From Nitrospinaceae bacterium (GTDB lineage Bacteria; Nitrospinota; Nitrospinia; Nitrospinales; Nitrospinaceae): a stretch of DNA of 48,593 nt. The stretch is from the NCBI GenBank assembly GCA_029261535.1, contig JAJDBF010000020.1:1-48593 (forward strand), in the 5' to 3' direction. The translations under genes and the position numbers were made by a program. Below the pieces are notes generated by a model. It did no database searches. It was given only the letters and a program-made list of their open reading frames with translations, and had not been told where the DNA came from. Positions 34,484 to 42,465 of the stretch are shown here, in pieces (position 1 is the stretch's first letter; every line of letters begins with the position of its first letter).

Positions 34484-35202
34484 TTCACCGGCAGTGGCTG
34501 ATGGTGCTGGCCCTGGTTTTTTTATCCGCCTGTGGGGCCGACAGTGTCGAGCAGATCAAGGTGACCGTGCCGCCGGGCATGATCGTGCCGGAGGATATGG
34601 TTTATATTCCAGCCGGAAAATTCATCATGGGTTCGCCGAAGGATCCCAAGACATTGCTTGGAAAAAAAATCGACCAGCCGCAATATTTGATCGACCGCTA
34701 TGAAGTGACGCGCGCGCAATTTAAAAAATGGGACAGCGACACTCCGGCGTATGGAGGCAAAGGCAACTACCCGGTGCTGGAAATTACGTTTCAACAGGCC
34801 GGGCAGTATTGCAAGGCGCAGGGCAAACGATTGCCGACCGAGGCCGAGTGGGAGAAGGCGGCGCGTGGCACCGATGGTCGCAAATGGCCGTGGGGCTTGT
34901 ATCGGGATCATCCCAATAACGGGTTCTCCGGATTCTTGCCCGAAGCGGTGGACGAACGTCCTGAATGGATCAGCCCTTACGGCGTGCATGGCATGGGGCA
35001 CAACGTGTGGGAATGGGTTGCCGACGATTGGGATTACCCCGGCATGCCCGAGGCGGATCGCAACCGCTTCAAGGTGATCCGCGGAGGACTGTACCAATCA
35101 CATTTGAAGATCGACTATTCGCCGACCTACGCCCGCAATTTTATCGAACCCACTGCCCGTTACAATTTTTTAGGCTTCCGTTGCGCAAAAAAGGCGGGAT
35201 GA
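34480..35202 (+). CDS. SUMF1-domain (FGE-like) lipoprotein
   Basis: 240 aa. A lipoprotein signal ends LSAC with C18 as the lipid site. The SUMF1/C-type-lectin-like fold spans about 38-237, with MVYIPAGKFIMGS, IDRYEVTRAQFKKW, GKRLPTEAEWEKAARG, HNVWEWVADDW, IRGG and the final FLGFRCA. True formylglycine-generating enzymes use paired cysteines late in the domain that I do not see here, so sulfatase activation is unlikely; the fold may be structural. Its ATG overlaps the oxidoreductase stop, suggesting the two proteins work together. Confidence 0.85.
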   Translation: MIHRQWLMVLALVFLSACGADSVEQIKVTVPPGMIVPEDMVYIPAGKFIMGSPKDPKTLLGKKIDQPQYLIDRYEVTRAQFKKWDSDTPAYGGKGNYPVLEITFQQAGQYCKAQGKRLPTEAEWEKAARGTDGRKWPWGLYRDHPNNGFSGFLPEAVDERPEWISPYGVHGMGHNVWEWVADDWDYPGMPEADRNRFKVIRGGLYQSHLKIDYSPTYARNFIEPTARYNFLGFRCAKKAG

Positions 35203-35347
35203 AACCTTGCGCTCATGAAATAGCGCGGTAGGAGTCTCGTTAAAATATTTGCCAGGGAAGCAACACGCCCTTAGACTTTTAATGAGAGGCAAGACGAGTA
35301 TCCGAAAAATCCCGGTATTACTAATTCTGAAAGAAAAGGGTGTTTTT

Positions 35348-35854
35348 ATGATTGAGTTCACTCACATTAAATACGGTGTCACTTTAGCACTGATCGCTAT
35401 TTTGTTTGGCGGTCTGCTCGGTCTTTCATTCGGTTGTTGTGAGGACAATATCAAGGGCATGTTCAAAACATCTGCCAGCGCGGTGTTGTCCGAAAAGTAT
35501 CAAGGCCAGCAGGACAAAGCTGACAAGGTGAGCAAAAAGGCGTGGGTGTACTACAAACGGGCGCACTTGCACTCGCAAACGATGGGGGTGATCGCGATTG
35601 TCCTGTCATTGATCGCGGCGGGATTGAATTTCGCGCCTAAATTTCAGATGGGAATTTCAATCCTGAGCGGTCTGGGCAGTCTCGGTTACGGTGTGTTTTG
35701 GCTGTTGGCCGGAACCCTCGCGCCCGGCATGGGGTCTACCGGCGCAGCGAAGGAGTCCATCGCCCTGATCGCCCAAGGTTCGGGCGGTTCATTTTTCATA
35801 GCAGGCGTGGGATTGTTCGGTCTTCTCATCCACCGGCTGTACCTTAAGAAATAA
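35348..35854 (+). CDS. Four-helix membrane protein, unknown
   Basis: 168 aa from ATG 35348 after AAAGGG; a longer frame from 35249 has no signal. Predicted membrane segments lie near 8-28, 80-100, 104-122 and 145-164. A soluble loop after helix 1 is Lys/Gln-rich (SEKYQGQQDKADKVSKKAW). The text AHLHSQTMGVIAIVLSLIAAG may carry a His ligand. No family was named. Confidence 0.7.
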   Translation: MIEFTHIKYGVTLALIAILFGGLLGLSFGCCEDNIKGMFKTSASAVLSEKYQGQQDKADKVSKKAWVYYKRAHLHSQTMGVIAIVLSLIAAGLNFAPKFQMGISILSGLGSLGYGVFWLLAGTLAPGMGSTGAAKESIALIAQGSGGSFFIAGVGLFGLLIHRLYLKK

Positions 35855-35999
35855 GGGAAACTGTGTCCGCCAAGCTTGAATATCGTTTTGGCGTCGATCT
35901 GCCTGACCTATTGTTTCAGGCATCTATAAAATGGCTTGACCCGCTACAAAAAATGTCGTCAAATTTATTAATAGATGTCGAACTTTTTTGGAGCGGATG

Positions 36000-36260
36000 A
36001 TGGAATTTGTACTGGTGAAATTTACGGGGCGCAGGCGGGTACTGGTAGACGATGCGGGTATGGGGTACAACCGGGATGAGTCTGGCGAGGAGCAGGTGCT
36101 GGAAATCCCCGGCGGTGTGCACAGTGTCCGATTAGGCGGTCTGCACGACTACCTGCCGCTGGCGCATGATGTTGATATCCGTCAGACTTCCGTCGACAAC
36201 CCGCTGGTGTTGGAATTTTCCTCAACGTCTACTTCCAGTCAGCCCGCCGAAGAAGTCTGA
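36000..36260 (+). CDS. Small PEGA-like protein
   Basis: 86 aa from ATG 36000, with GGAG six bases upstream; an ATG one codon earlier is possible. The pattern KFTGRRRVLVDDAGMGYNRD, then VLEIPGGVHSVRLGG, resembles one PEGA-type beta-sandwich (turn, glycine, hydrophobic strand). No signal peptide was seen. The Ser/Thr/Glu tail is probably disordered. Its stop overlaps a hairpin shared with the next gene's stop. Confidence 0.6.
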   Translation: MEFVLVKFTGRRRVLVDDAGMGYNRDESGEEQVLEIPGGVHSVRLGGLHDYLPLAHDVDIRQTSVDNPLVLEFSSTSTSSQPAEEV

Positions 36261-36274
36261 CTTTTTTCAAGTCA
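36258..36274. terminator. Hairpin spanning two convergent stop codons
   Basis: TGACTT-TTTTC-AAGTCA. The left arm contains the TGA stop of the plus-strand gene; the right arm contains, on the minus strand, the TGA of the convergent gene. It may limit read-through in both directions. Confidence 0.4.
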
Positions 36275-36703
36275 AACGGGGGGGCGGACATTGGCAGGTA
36301 TTGGCTCTTTGGCTTTCACACGTTCACTCGCCACTTTCAATTCTGTCACGGCCTTGTCAAAAAATAGATCGAGTTTGCTTTTCATTTCAGCCGTCAGGGC
36401 GACCAGCCGCGAACGCGCATCCTTCGGGTTTTCCTTCTCCAGCAGAAACCGGTGCTCAATCGCCGTTTCCAGATATTTCGATGCCGTCTGAGCACTTTTG
36501 ATACCCTGCATCATGCGGGTCGCATCGGTTTTACGCGTCTCTCCTCCCTGTTTCCAGATGCCGGTCAACAGGTCCCAATAGGCGGCACTGTAAAAGTCGG
36601 CATCTCCTTCGAACACTTCCAGCCAGTTGCGCCCGACCCGGTCGGTCATGTTCAGATATTCCCGGCGCTGGTCCTCGGTATAATTCAGCTTGTCTTCAAC
36701 CAT
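36272..36703 (-). CDS. Helical cytoplasmic protein, unknown
   Basis: 143 aa from ATG 36703, seven bases after GAGGAG; an ATG 21 nt earlier overlaps that site. Almost entirely helical: YTEDQRREYLNMTDRVGRNW, FYSAAYWDLLTGIWKQGG, then a charged helix MKSKLDLFFDKAVTELKVAS. The layout recalls phasin-like proteins, but this is weak. No signal or membrane segment was seen. Confidence 0.65.
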   Translation of the reverse strand: MVEDKLNYTEDQRREYLNMTDRVGRNWLEVFEGDADFYSAAYWDLLTGIWKQGGETRKTDATRMMQGIKSAQTASKYLETAIEHRFLLEKENPKDARSRLVALTAEMKSKLDLFFDKAVTELKVASERVKAKEPIPANVRPPV

Positions 36704-36870
36704 CCATTTTCTCCTCAATTTCAATGAACCGCAGGGGATTGCGGGTCGGCAGGGTCCAAACAGTCAGGGAATTCAGTGAGCTGTAAGCAACCCCTCCCTC
36801 TGTACCTCTATGTATAATCGAAAAGCCCTGAAAAATGAATAAAAATTAATCTATAAAATTGATTATAAAT

Positions 36871-36898
36871 TTGACATTAAAATCAAGGGGGATATATT
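36871..36898 (+). promoter_or_regulatory. Promoter of the Gly/Tyr/Arg-rich protein gene
   Basis: TTGACA (36871-36876), a 16-nt spacer and TATATT (36893-36898) in a markedly AT-rich region, about 60 nt before the ATG. An AAGGAGG ribosome site follows. Confidence 0.6.
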
Positions 36899-36959
36899 AG
36901 GAACTGAAGGCAATCCGGGCGCACTAACTAAACCGCGCTGAAACTAAGGAGGACTCGCC

Positions 36960-37433
36960 ATGAAGACCAAATGGATCATCCCAGCGGCTTTATTTCTAGC
37001 ACTCACTCTGACCTCTACCGCGTCAGCCGGTCCCAATTATAAGGTACAGCAGGTCGGCGGCAGTCAATTGGGTTTCTTTTTCGGGTCGCCAGGATTTGGG
37101 TTTAACTACGGGCACAGTTTTGGTCGCCGCGGTCATTATCGATCACACAATCACGGGAGAAACTTCAGCCGCCATTCCTATTACGGTGGCGGGCACCGAC
37201 ATGGTTATCGTGGTTATGGACGTGGTTATGGACGTGGTTATGGTCGTGGTTTTGGTCGTGGCTATGGCCGCCAGTTCTATCAGCCGCGCCCTTACTTTTA
37301 CTCCGAGCATCATTACTACAATGATCGTCCGTCCTACTCGGCACCTTCCCCCAGAAATAGAGGGTACAACCAGCCTAAAGCACCGAATCGGAATTATCGG
37401 GACAAACCGGCGATGCACATGAATGTTCAGTAG
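36960..37433 (+). CDS. Secreted Gly/Tyr/Arg/His-rich repeat protein
   Basis: 157 aa with a signal peptide ending SASA. The mature part is low-complexity: GFFFGSPGFGFNYGHSFGRRG, then His/Tyr/Ser-rich text and about five units of the tetrapeptide RGYG/RGFG around residues 83-103, coded by near-perfect 12-bp DNA repeats (37204-37266). Such proteins are often structural, metal-binding or phase-separating; no domain is present. It has a good promoter and a strong terminator, so it is a single-gene transcript with likely high expression. Confidence 0.85.
   Translation: MKTKWIIPAALFLALTLTSTASAGPNYKVQQVGGSQLGFFFGSPGFGFNYGHSFGRRGHYRSHNHGRNFSRHSYYGGGHRHGYRGYGRGYGRGYGRGFGRGYGRQFYQPRPYFYSEHHYYNDRPSYSAPSPRNRGYNQPKAPNRNYRDKPAMHMNVQ
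37204..37266 (+). repeat. 12-bp tandem repeats coding RGYG
   Basis: About five copies of GGTTATGGACGT-like 12-mers, drifting toward the 3' end (TATGGTCGT, TTTGGTCGT). The in-frame period gives the RGYG tetrapeptide. Copy number is likely variable between strains. Confidence 0.8.
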
Positions 37434-37485
37434 ATTTAAACACCAGACTCTTTACACCTTGTTGGTGTGAAGCCTCCCGCCTCAG

Positions 37486-37518
37486 CCCCTTCCTGTGAAA
37501 ACGGGAAGGGGTTTTTTT
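37486..37518 (+). terminator. Intrinsic terminator
   Basis: CCCCTTCC (37486-37493) pairs with GGAAGGGG (37504-37511), followed by seven T. It lies about 50 nt after the stop of the Gly/Tyr/Arg-rich protein gene. Confidence 0.85.
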
Positions 37519-37566
37519 GTATCATCCACATTCAGAGTTTATGGGCAGATGGCGCGACGGGATGGG

Positions 37567-38043
37567 TCAGTAGCCCTTGAGATGATTGAGGATTTCATCC
37601 GCGGCTTTGTCGAACAGTGAGCTTTCTGTGCCCCCTGTGGGCCCACTGTTCACCCAGGCATCGACCTCCCAGGCGGTGAGCATGCCGCGCTTGTTATAGA
37701 GGGCGATCTTGACGGTCAGCGTGGCGCGCGATTTTTCGTGGATGCCGAAGGACAGCATGCGTTTCCAGCGATTGCCTTTTTGGAAATCCACCACTTTGTA
37801 TTTCAACTGGTAATGCGCTTCCTGATTTTCGACAACGACGAAGGCAGAATCGCCGAGCGCGTCTTCCACGGCAAAGCCGAGATCGGCTCCGGCATCTCCC
37901 AGTTCGCCACCTTTGGCTGTCAGGTTGACCAGTTGGATGGTGGTGTCTTTATTTTCCCAGCGTTTCTTGGTAACGCTCTCGGCACCGGTGCAGGCTGTGA
38001 GGGTCAGTAGAATTAGAATCAGCAGGATGTAGGATCGGCGCAT
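37567..38043 (-). CDS. Small lipoprotein, unknown
   Basis: 158 aa from ATG 38043, after GGGAGA; a longer frame to 38073 has no ribosome site. Leader LLILILLTLTAC gives a clear lipobox with Cys at about residue 18. The mature part is beta-rich (TTIQLVNLTAKGGELGDAG, AFVVVENQEAHYQLKYKVVDF, RATLTVKIALYNKRG) and ends with a helix FDKAADEILNHLKGY. This resembles DUF4410/LptE-like envelope lipoproteins, weakly. Confidence 0.7.
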   Translation of the reverse strand: MRRSYILLILILLTLTACTGAESVTKKRWENKDTTIQLVNLTAKGGELGDAGADLGFAVEDALGDSAFVVVENQEAHYQLKYKVVDFQKGNRWKRMLSFGIHEKSRATLTVKIALYNKRGMLTAWEVDAWVNSGPTGGTESSLFDKAADEILNHLKGY

Positions 38044-38119
38044 GGTCTCCCTTGAAAAGCAGGTTTTGTTCATCGGCCTAGTGTAGCAAAAACTGTGAAA
38101 AATTCCGGTAAAAACCGAA

Positions 38120-38302
38120 TCAGGATATCCAGTGGACTACCGCTTCTTCCAGTCCATTGAACCGGACCTGCAACTCCAGCGGGATGAGGCTGTTGAAGTA
38201 GGTGAGGTAGCCCAGGCTGAGTGCGAGGCCGAGAAATATGAGCAACAATCCGCTGAACAGGTTGGTGGTGTGGAGGATCAACGGGCGTTCGTCCATTGAC
38301 AT
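38120..38302 (-). pseudogene. Duplicated 3' fragment of the SUMF1-CcdA gene
   Basis: A 60-aa open frame whose last ~55 residues match the C-terminus of the 604-aa protein at 40617-42431 (shared text includes LILHTTNLFSG and YLTYFNSLIPLELQV). At DNA level 38120-38285 aligns without gaps to 40617-40782, about a dozen mismatches by eye. No Shine-Dalgarno precedes the ATG and the sequence upstream does not continue the parent gene. It is best read as a remnant; translation as a one-helix peptide cannot be excluded. Confidence 0.75.
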
Positions 38303-38378
38303 GGAATCTGCAAATAAGTGACCCCTTTATCATTGTATATTTTGGCCGAATGGAACGGGACAGTTCAGATCTCTAAAC

Positions 38379-38406
38379 TTGACACTATAATAGCTTATAA
38401 TATAGT
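38379..38406 (+). promoter_or_regulatory. Possible promoter of the caspase-SUMF1 gene
   Basis: TTGACA (38379-38384), 16 nt, TATAGT (38401-38406). The spacer itself holds TATAATAGCTTATAAT, so other -10 choices exist. It lies about 85 nt before the ATG. Confidence 0.45.
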
Positions 38407-38489
38407 TAAGGAGTCCGAAACTAAAATATCATCTCGTGAAAGTCAGACTTATTATTTCAACCTGTAATCTTTAAAATACAAAATATCTC

Positions 38490-40442
38490 ATGAGAGTTTT
38501 TAAAAATTCAATGTTTAGCAATCATACAAGCCTCTTGATCTTTTTACTGGCACCGTTGTTTTTCTCCAATGCCCACGCCGGTATCGTAATTAAAGATTCA
38601 TCAGGAAACAAGGTCGCTCTCTATACGGAAAGCCACGCACTGGTAATCGGTGTGTCGGAGTATACGGATTGGCCTACACTCCCCGGTGTTAAAAAAGATG
38701 TGCGGTTGGTTAAATCAGCTTTGGAAGCTCAAGGGTTTGAAGTTGAAACAGTGATGAACCCCGACCGGAAAGAATTACAATATGCCTACCGCCATTTTAT
38801 TGATCGCTACGGACATAATCCGGACAACCGCTTGCTGTTCTACTATGCGGGACATGGCCATACGCTTAAGCTGGCCTACGGCGGGGATATGGGCTACATC
38901 GTTCCAAAAGATGCACCGAACCCCAACCGGGACAAGCAGGGATTTCTGAGAACTGCGCTTGATATGAAATTAATGGAAGTATTTGCTCAGCGTATCCAGT
39001 CCAAACACGCATTGTTTCTTTTCGACAGTTGTTTCTCCGGATCGATTTTCTCCCTAAGCCGTGCCGTCCCTGAAAATATTTCGTACAAGACCAGTCAGCC
39101 GGTGAGGCAATTCATCACCGCTGGCAGTGCCTCTGAAACAGTGCCCGACGAAAGTATTTTTCGTGATCAGTTCATTCGTGCATTAAATGGAGAAGGTGAT
39201 TCGGATAAAGACGGCTACGTCACAGGGGTAGAACTCGGTGAGTTTTTGCAAAAGAAAGTGGTGAACTATTCTCGCGGTAGCCAGCACCCACAGTACGGCA
39301 AGATTCGTGATCCGCATCTGGACAAGGGGGATTTTGTGTTTTCCATTGAAACAGCAAAGTTGGATGTCACCGTGTCGGTCAAGCATAAAACTCCTTCCTT
39401 TGCCCCACCACCCCCAAAACCCACCGCACCCGCGCCGATGGTGTTGCAAGGGCACTTGCAGGTGAATGTCAACGCTCCGAATTCTAAAGTGAGCATCAAT
39501 GGCGAATCAAAAGGGTCTGCGAATCCCGGCCAACCGTTGAACCTGGAAGACTTGCCGACAGGCAGTTATACCGTGCAGGTGGAAGCGGATGGTTTTGATG
39601 CGGTTCAAAAACAAATCACCATTCAACGTGGTGAATGGACACAGGAAGCGTTTGAACTAAAACGCCAGCAGGTGGCGAAGCTGGTGGTGCCCGATTCACA
39701 AAAACAAACCGCAGGTACGGCACCTGAAGGCATGGTTAAAATTCCAGGCGGGACGTTTTACGCTGGGCTGGACCCAGATGGGGGATACAGTGAATGTAAG
39801 AAGTATTATGATAAATGTAAGCGATCTTGGTACTCAAATGAAGGTCCGGTGCATGAAGTGTCGTTAAAACCTTTTGCCATAGACAAATACGAGGTGACGC
39901 AGGAAGATTTCGAGCGGGTGATGGGTTCCAACCCTTCTGAATTTAGAGGCTCCAATCGCCCGGTGGAAAACGTTACCTGGCATGAAGCGCGGGATTATTG
40001 CCAAAAAATGGGGAAACGCTTGCCGACTGAGACGGAGTGGGAAAAGGCGGCCAAGGGAGGACGGGACACCCTGTACCCCTGGGGTGACCGTGTAGAAAGT
40101 GGCAAGGCCAACTTTTGTGATACCAATTGCGCAAATCGTTTGAAAAACAATGAGTTTGACGATGGGTACAAAAACACCGCCCCTGTAGGAAAATATCCAG
40201 CAAACGGTTATGGATTGTATGACATGGCGGGTAATGTATGGGAATGGACGGCAGACTGGTATGATAAGAGTGCTTATAGTCAGCGAACCCGTAGCGATCC
40301 GCAAGGGCCGCCGAACGGGGAGGAGAAAGTTCTTCGCGGCGGTTCCTGGAACCATTTACCGTACAATATGCGTACCGCGAATCGCGATAGGTACGACCCA
40401 ACGGAGCGGTACCATAATATTGGTTTTCGTTGCACCCAGTAG
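38490..40442 (+). CDS. Secreted caspase-like (C14) / PEGA / SUMF1 protein
   Basis: 650 aa. Signal peptide to about A30. Caspase-like domain ~45-290: catalytic dyad H122 in YYAGHGH and C181 in FDSCFSG, with AGSASETVPDE after it. An EF-hand-like loop, DSDKDGYVTGVE, follows near residues 233-245. A Pro-rich hinge (FAPPPPKPTAPAPM) leads to a PEGA domain (~325-395, SKVSINGESKGSANPG). The SUMF1 domain (~410-650) carries MVKIPGGTFYAG, IDKYEVTQEDFERV, GKRLPTETEWEKAAKGG, GNVWEWTADWY, LRGGSWN and GFRCTQ. The dyad is intact, so Arg/Lys-specific protease activity outside the cytoplasm is plausible. It is flanked by the 166-bp duplication. Confidence 0.92.
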   Translation: MRVFKNSMFSNHTSLLIFLLAPLFFSNAHAGIVIKDSSGNKVALYTESHALVIGVSEYTDWPTLPGVKKDVRLVKSALEAQGFEVETVMNPDRKELQYAYRHFIDRYGHNPDNRLLFYYAGHGHTLKLAYGGDMGYIVPKDAPNPNRDKQGFLRTALDMKLMEVFAQRIQSKHALFLFDSCFSGSIFSLSRAVPENISYKTSQPVRQFITAGSASETVPDESIFRDQFIRALNGEGDSDKDGYVTGVELGEFLQKKVVNYSRGSQHPQYGKIRDPHLDKGDFVFSIETAKLDVTVSVKHKTPSFAPPPPKPTAPAPMVLQGHLQVNVNAPNSKVSINGESKGSANPGQPLNLEDLPTGSYTVQVEADGFDAVQKQITIQRGEWTQEAFELKRQQVAKLVVPDSQKQTAGTAPEGMVKIPGGTFYAGLDPDGGYSECKKYYDKCKRSWYSNEGPVHEVSLKPFAIDKYEVTQEDFERVMGSNPSEFRGSNRPVENVTWHEARDYCQKMGKRLPTETEWEKAAKGGRDTLYPWGDRVESGKANFCDTNCANRLKNNEFDDGYKNTAPVGKYPANGYGLYDMAGNVWEWTADWYDKSAYSQRTRSDPQGPPNGEEKVLRGGSWNHLPYNMRTANRDRYDPTERYHNIGFRCTQ

Positions 40443-40480
40443 TTTTTACCCCCTTCTCCCTTACGTCTTTACCCCTTCCC

Positions 40481-40493
40481 CGCCCTCAGGGCG
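40481..40493 (+). terminator. Possible weak terminator
   Basis: CGCCC-TCA-GGGCG, followed after a few bases by AAATTTATTTTTT, between the convergent caspase and SUMF1-CcdA genes. Confidence 0.35.
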
Positions 40494-40616
40494 AGGGAAA
40501 TTTATTTTTTGCATTAAATCATAATGGGGTTAAATCTGTATTTGATTAGTGGCACTGCCTCGTCATTCTGCGCCTTCTATTTTTCTGTGTGTTGAAAATA
40601 ACGAAAAAATGCCGGG

Positions 40617-42431
40617 TCAGGATATCCAGTCGACCACGGTTTCTTCCAGTCCGTTGAACCAGACCTGCAACTCCAGCGGGATGAGGCTGTTGAAGTAGGT
40701 GAGGTAGCCGAGGCTGAGCGCGAGGCCGAGGAAGATGAGCAAAAATCCGCTGAACAGGTTGGTGGTGTGGAGGATCAACGGGTAGCTACCCAGATTTACG
40801 GTCCAGCCTTTGCCGCGCAAAAGACGCCAGAACAAACTGTCCTTGCTGAGGTTACTGCAGAAGGCGGCGATGACCACCAGCGGCAGGCCTAATCCCAGCG
40901 CGAAAAAGAACAACAGGGACATGCCCTGCAGGATGGTTCGATCCGAAGCGGCGAGGATAAGAATGCCGGAAAGGATGGGGCCGACGCAAGGCGTCCAGCC
41001 CAGAGCAAACGTCGCCCCGAACAGGAAGAATCCGAAAAAGGTGGTGGCCGGACGGGTCTTCAATGTTGCGCCGGAAAAACCTTTGCCGAAGAGGGTCATC
41101 AAACCGAAGATGGTGACGATCACCCCCCCGGCGACGGTCAATTCATTGAGGTAGTCGCGCAACATTCCGCCGAGGTAACTTGCCGACCCGCCCATGATCA
41201 CGAACAAGGCGGCCAGTCCACAAAAGAAGGCGATGGAGTTGAGCGTCATGCGCCCGCGGTCGGTCTGCGCTGTAACGGCAAAATAGGCCGGCAGTATGGG
41301 TAAGGTGCAGGGTGATAGAAAACTGAATAATCCGGCGATGAAGGACAACAACACCAGGACCAGAATTCCGGATTGCGCCGGCAGGGTGGAATCTGGCTGA
41401 AATGGGTTGAAGCCGCCGGATGCCGGGTCGCTCTCGCTTGACGTTTCTGTTTGACCGGAGGATGCAGACGCACTGCTCCCTGAAAAGGATGAGCCGAAGG
41501 CGTTGCCTGGTGTTGCACCGGCTTTGGCGAAGCGCATGCCTTCGGTGTAGCCGGGTGGTTTGTTATCGCTGGCACAGCGGAAGCCAACGTCTGATGAGCC
41601 GACATCCGGGTTGCTGAACTGGCGGAAACCAGAGCGGGCAAATTCCTTTAAGACGGCGTTGTAGGACTCTCCCGGAAAGTGCCCGATGTAGGCGGAGGAT
41701 TGTCCGCGCAAAATTTTACTGCCACTGGCAAATCCATCACTTTTATAGGTGCTTCCGGCATAGGGTTCATAGTCATCGTCAACCCATTCCCAGACATTGC
41801 CGATTAAATCTTGCACGCCTTCGGGTGAGGCTCCGGCAGGAAAGGACCCGACATTCTGTAAGGCTGTTTTAGAACCGGCCTTGTCGGAAAGGTGCGCCGC
41901 TGAGGGTTTGAACTCATCGCCCCACGGGTACTCTCTGCCGTCCTTGCCTCGGGCGGCGCGTTCCCATTCTTTTTCGGTGGGCAGACGCTTTCCCGCCCAG
42001 CTACAGTAGTTGGCGGCATCGAACCAGGTGGTCCACACTACTGGTTGATCGGCCTGACCTTCAGGATATGTTTTGTTTTCCCACTGTGGCGGTTTGAAGT
42101 AATCAACCGCCTTGATGAAAGTGGCATACCGGCGGTTGGTCACTTCATGCCGGTCGAGGAAAAAAGCTTTGCCGAGAATCTGTTGTTCTGGTTGTTCATC
42201 CCGATAAAAAGGTTTGGGCACGCCCAGTTCCAGCGCGGTTCCGGTGTCTTGCTTATTGGTGCCGAAGACAAAGGGTCCCGCCGGGATAAACACCATGTCT
42301 TTTTCGAGGGCCAGGTTGGGCTTGCGTGCCGGGTCGATGTTGTGGTCTTCATCGCCGTGGGCCAGAGCGATGGACGCATGGCACAACAGAACGACAAGCA
42401 ATAGCAGTCCCCGGAATAAAGAGCCCTTCAT
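40617..42431 (-). CDS. SUMF1 domain fused to a CcdA/DsbD-type membrane domain
   Basis: 604 aa. Signal peptide to about A24, then a His/Asp-rich stretch (HGDEDH). SUMF1 domain ~43-290: MVFIPAGPFVFG, LDRHEVTNRRYATF, GKRLPTEKEWERAARG, GNVWEWVDDDYEP, LRGQSS, VGFRCAS. A Ser/Gly-rich linker ~305-345. CcdA-like domain ~352-604 with six or more helices and the two redox cysteines C375 (FLSPCTLPIL) and C482 (WTPCVGPIL). The CcdA part carries electrons from cytoplasmic thioredoxin across the membrane; the SUMF1 part would lie in the periplasm. It follows the TlpA-like gene by 34 nt on the same strand, its probable redox partner. Confidence 0.92.
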   Translation of the reverse strand: MKGSLFRGLLLLVVLLCHASIALAHGDEDHNIDPARKPNLALEKDMVFIPAGPFVFGTNKQDTGTALELGVPKPFYRDEQPEQQILGKAFFLDRHEVTNRRYATFIKAVDYFKPPQWENKTYPEGQADQPVVWTTWFDAANYCSWAGKRLPTEKEWERAARGKDGREYPWGDEFKPSAAHLSDKAGSKTALQNVGSFPAGASPEGVQDLIGNVWEWVDDDYEPYAGSTYKSDGFASGSKILRGQSSAYIGHFPGESYNAVLKEFARSGFRQFSNPDVGSSDVGFRCASDNKPPGYTEGMRFAKAGATPGNAFGSSFSGSSASASSGQTETSSESDPASGGFNPFQPDSTLPAQSGILVLVLLSFIAGLFSFLSPCTLPILPAYFAVTAQTDRGRMTLNSIAFFCGLAALFVIMGGSASYLGGMLRDYLNELTVAGGVIVTIFGLMTLFGKGFSGATLKTRPATTFFGFFLFGATFALGWTPCVGPILSGILILAASDRTILQGMSLLFFFALGLGLPLVVIAAFCSNLSKDSLFWRLLRGKGWTVNLGSYPLILHTTNLFSGFLLIFLGLALSLGYLTYFNSLIPLELQVWFNGLEETVVDWIS

Positions 42432-42465
42432 GAAAAGTCACCCGTGCCTTTGAGCACTTGAATAG

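Noticed and set aside
34480..35202. NirV or sulfatase-activating role for the SUMF1 lipoprotein
   Set aside because: No nirK or sulfatase gene nearby and the catalytic cysteine pattern was not seen.
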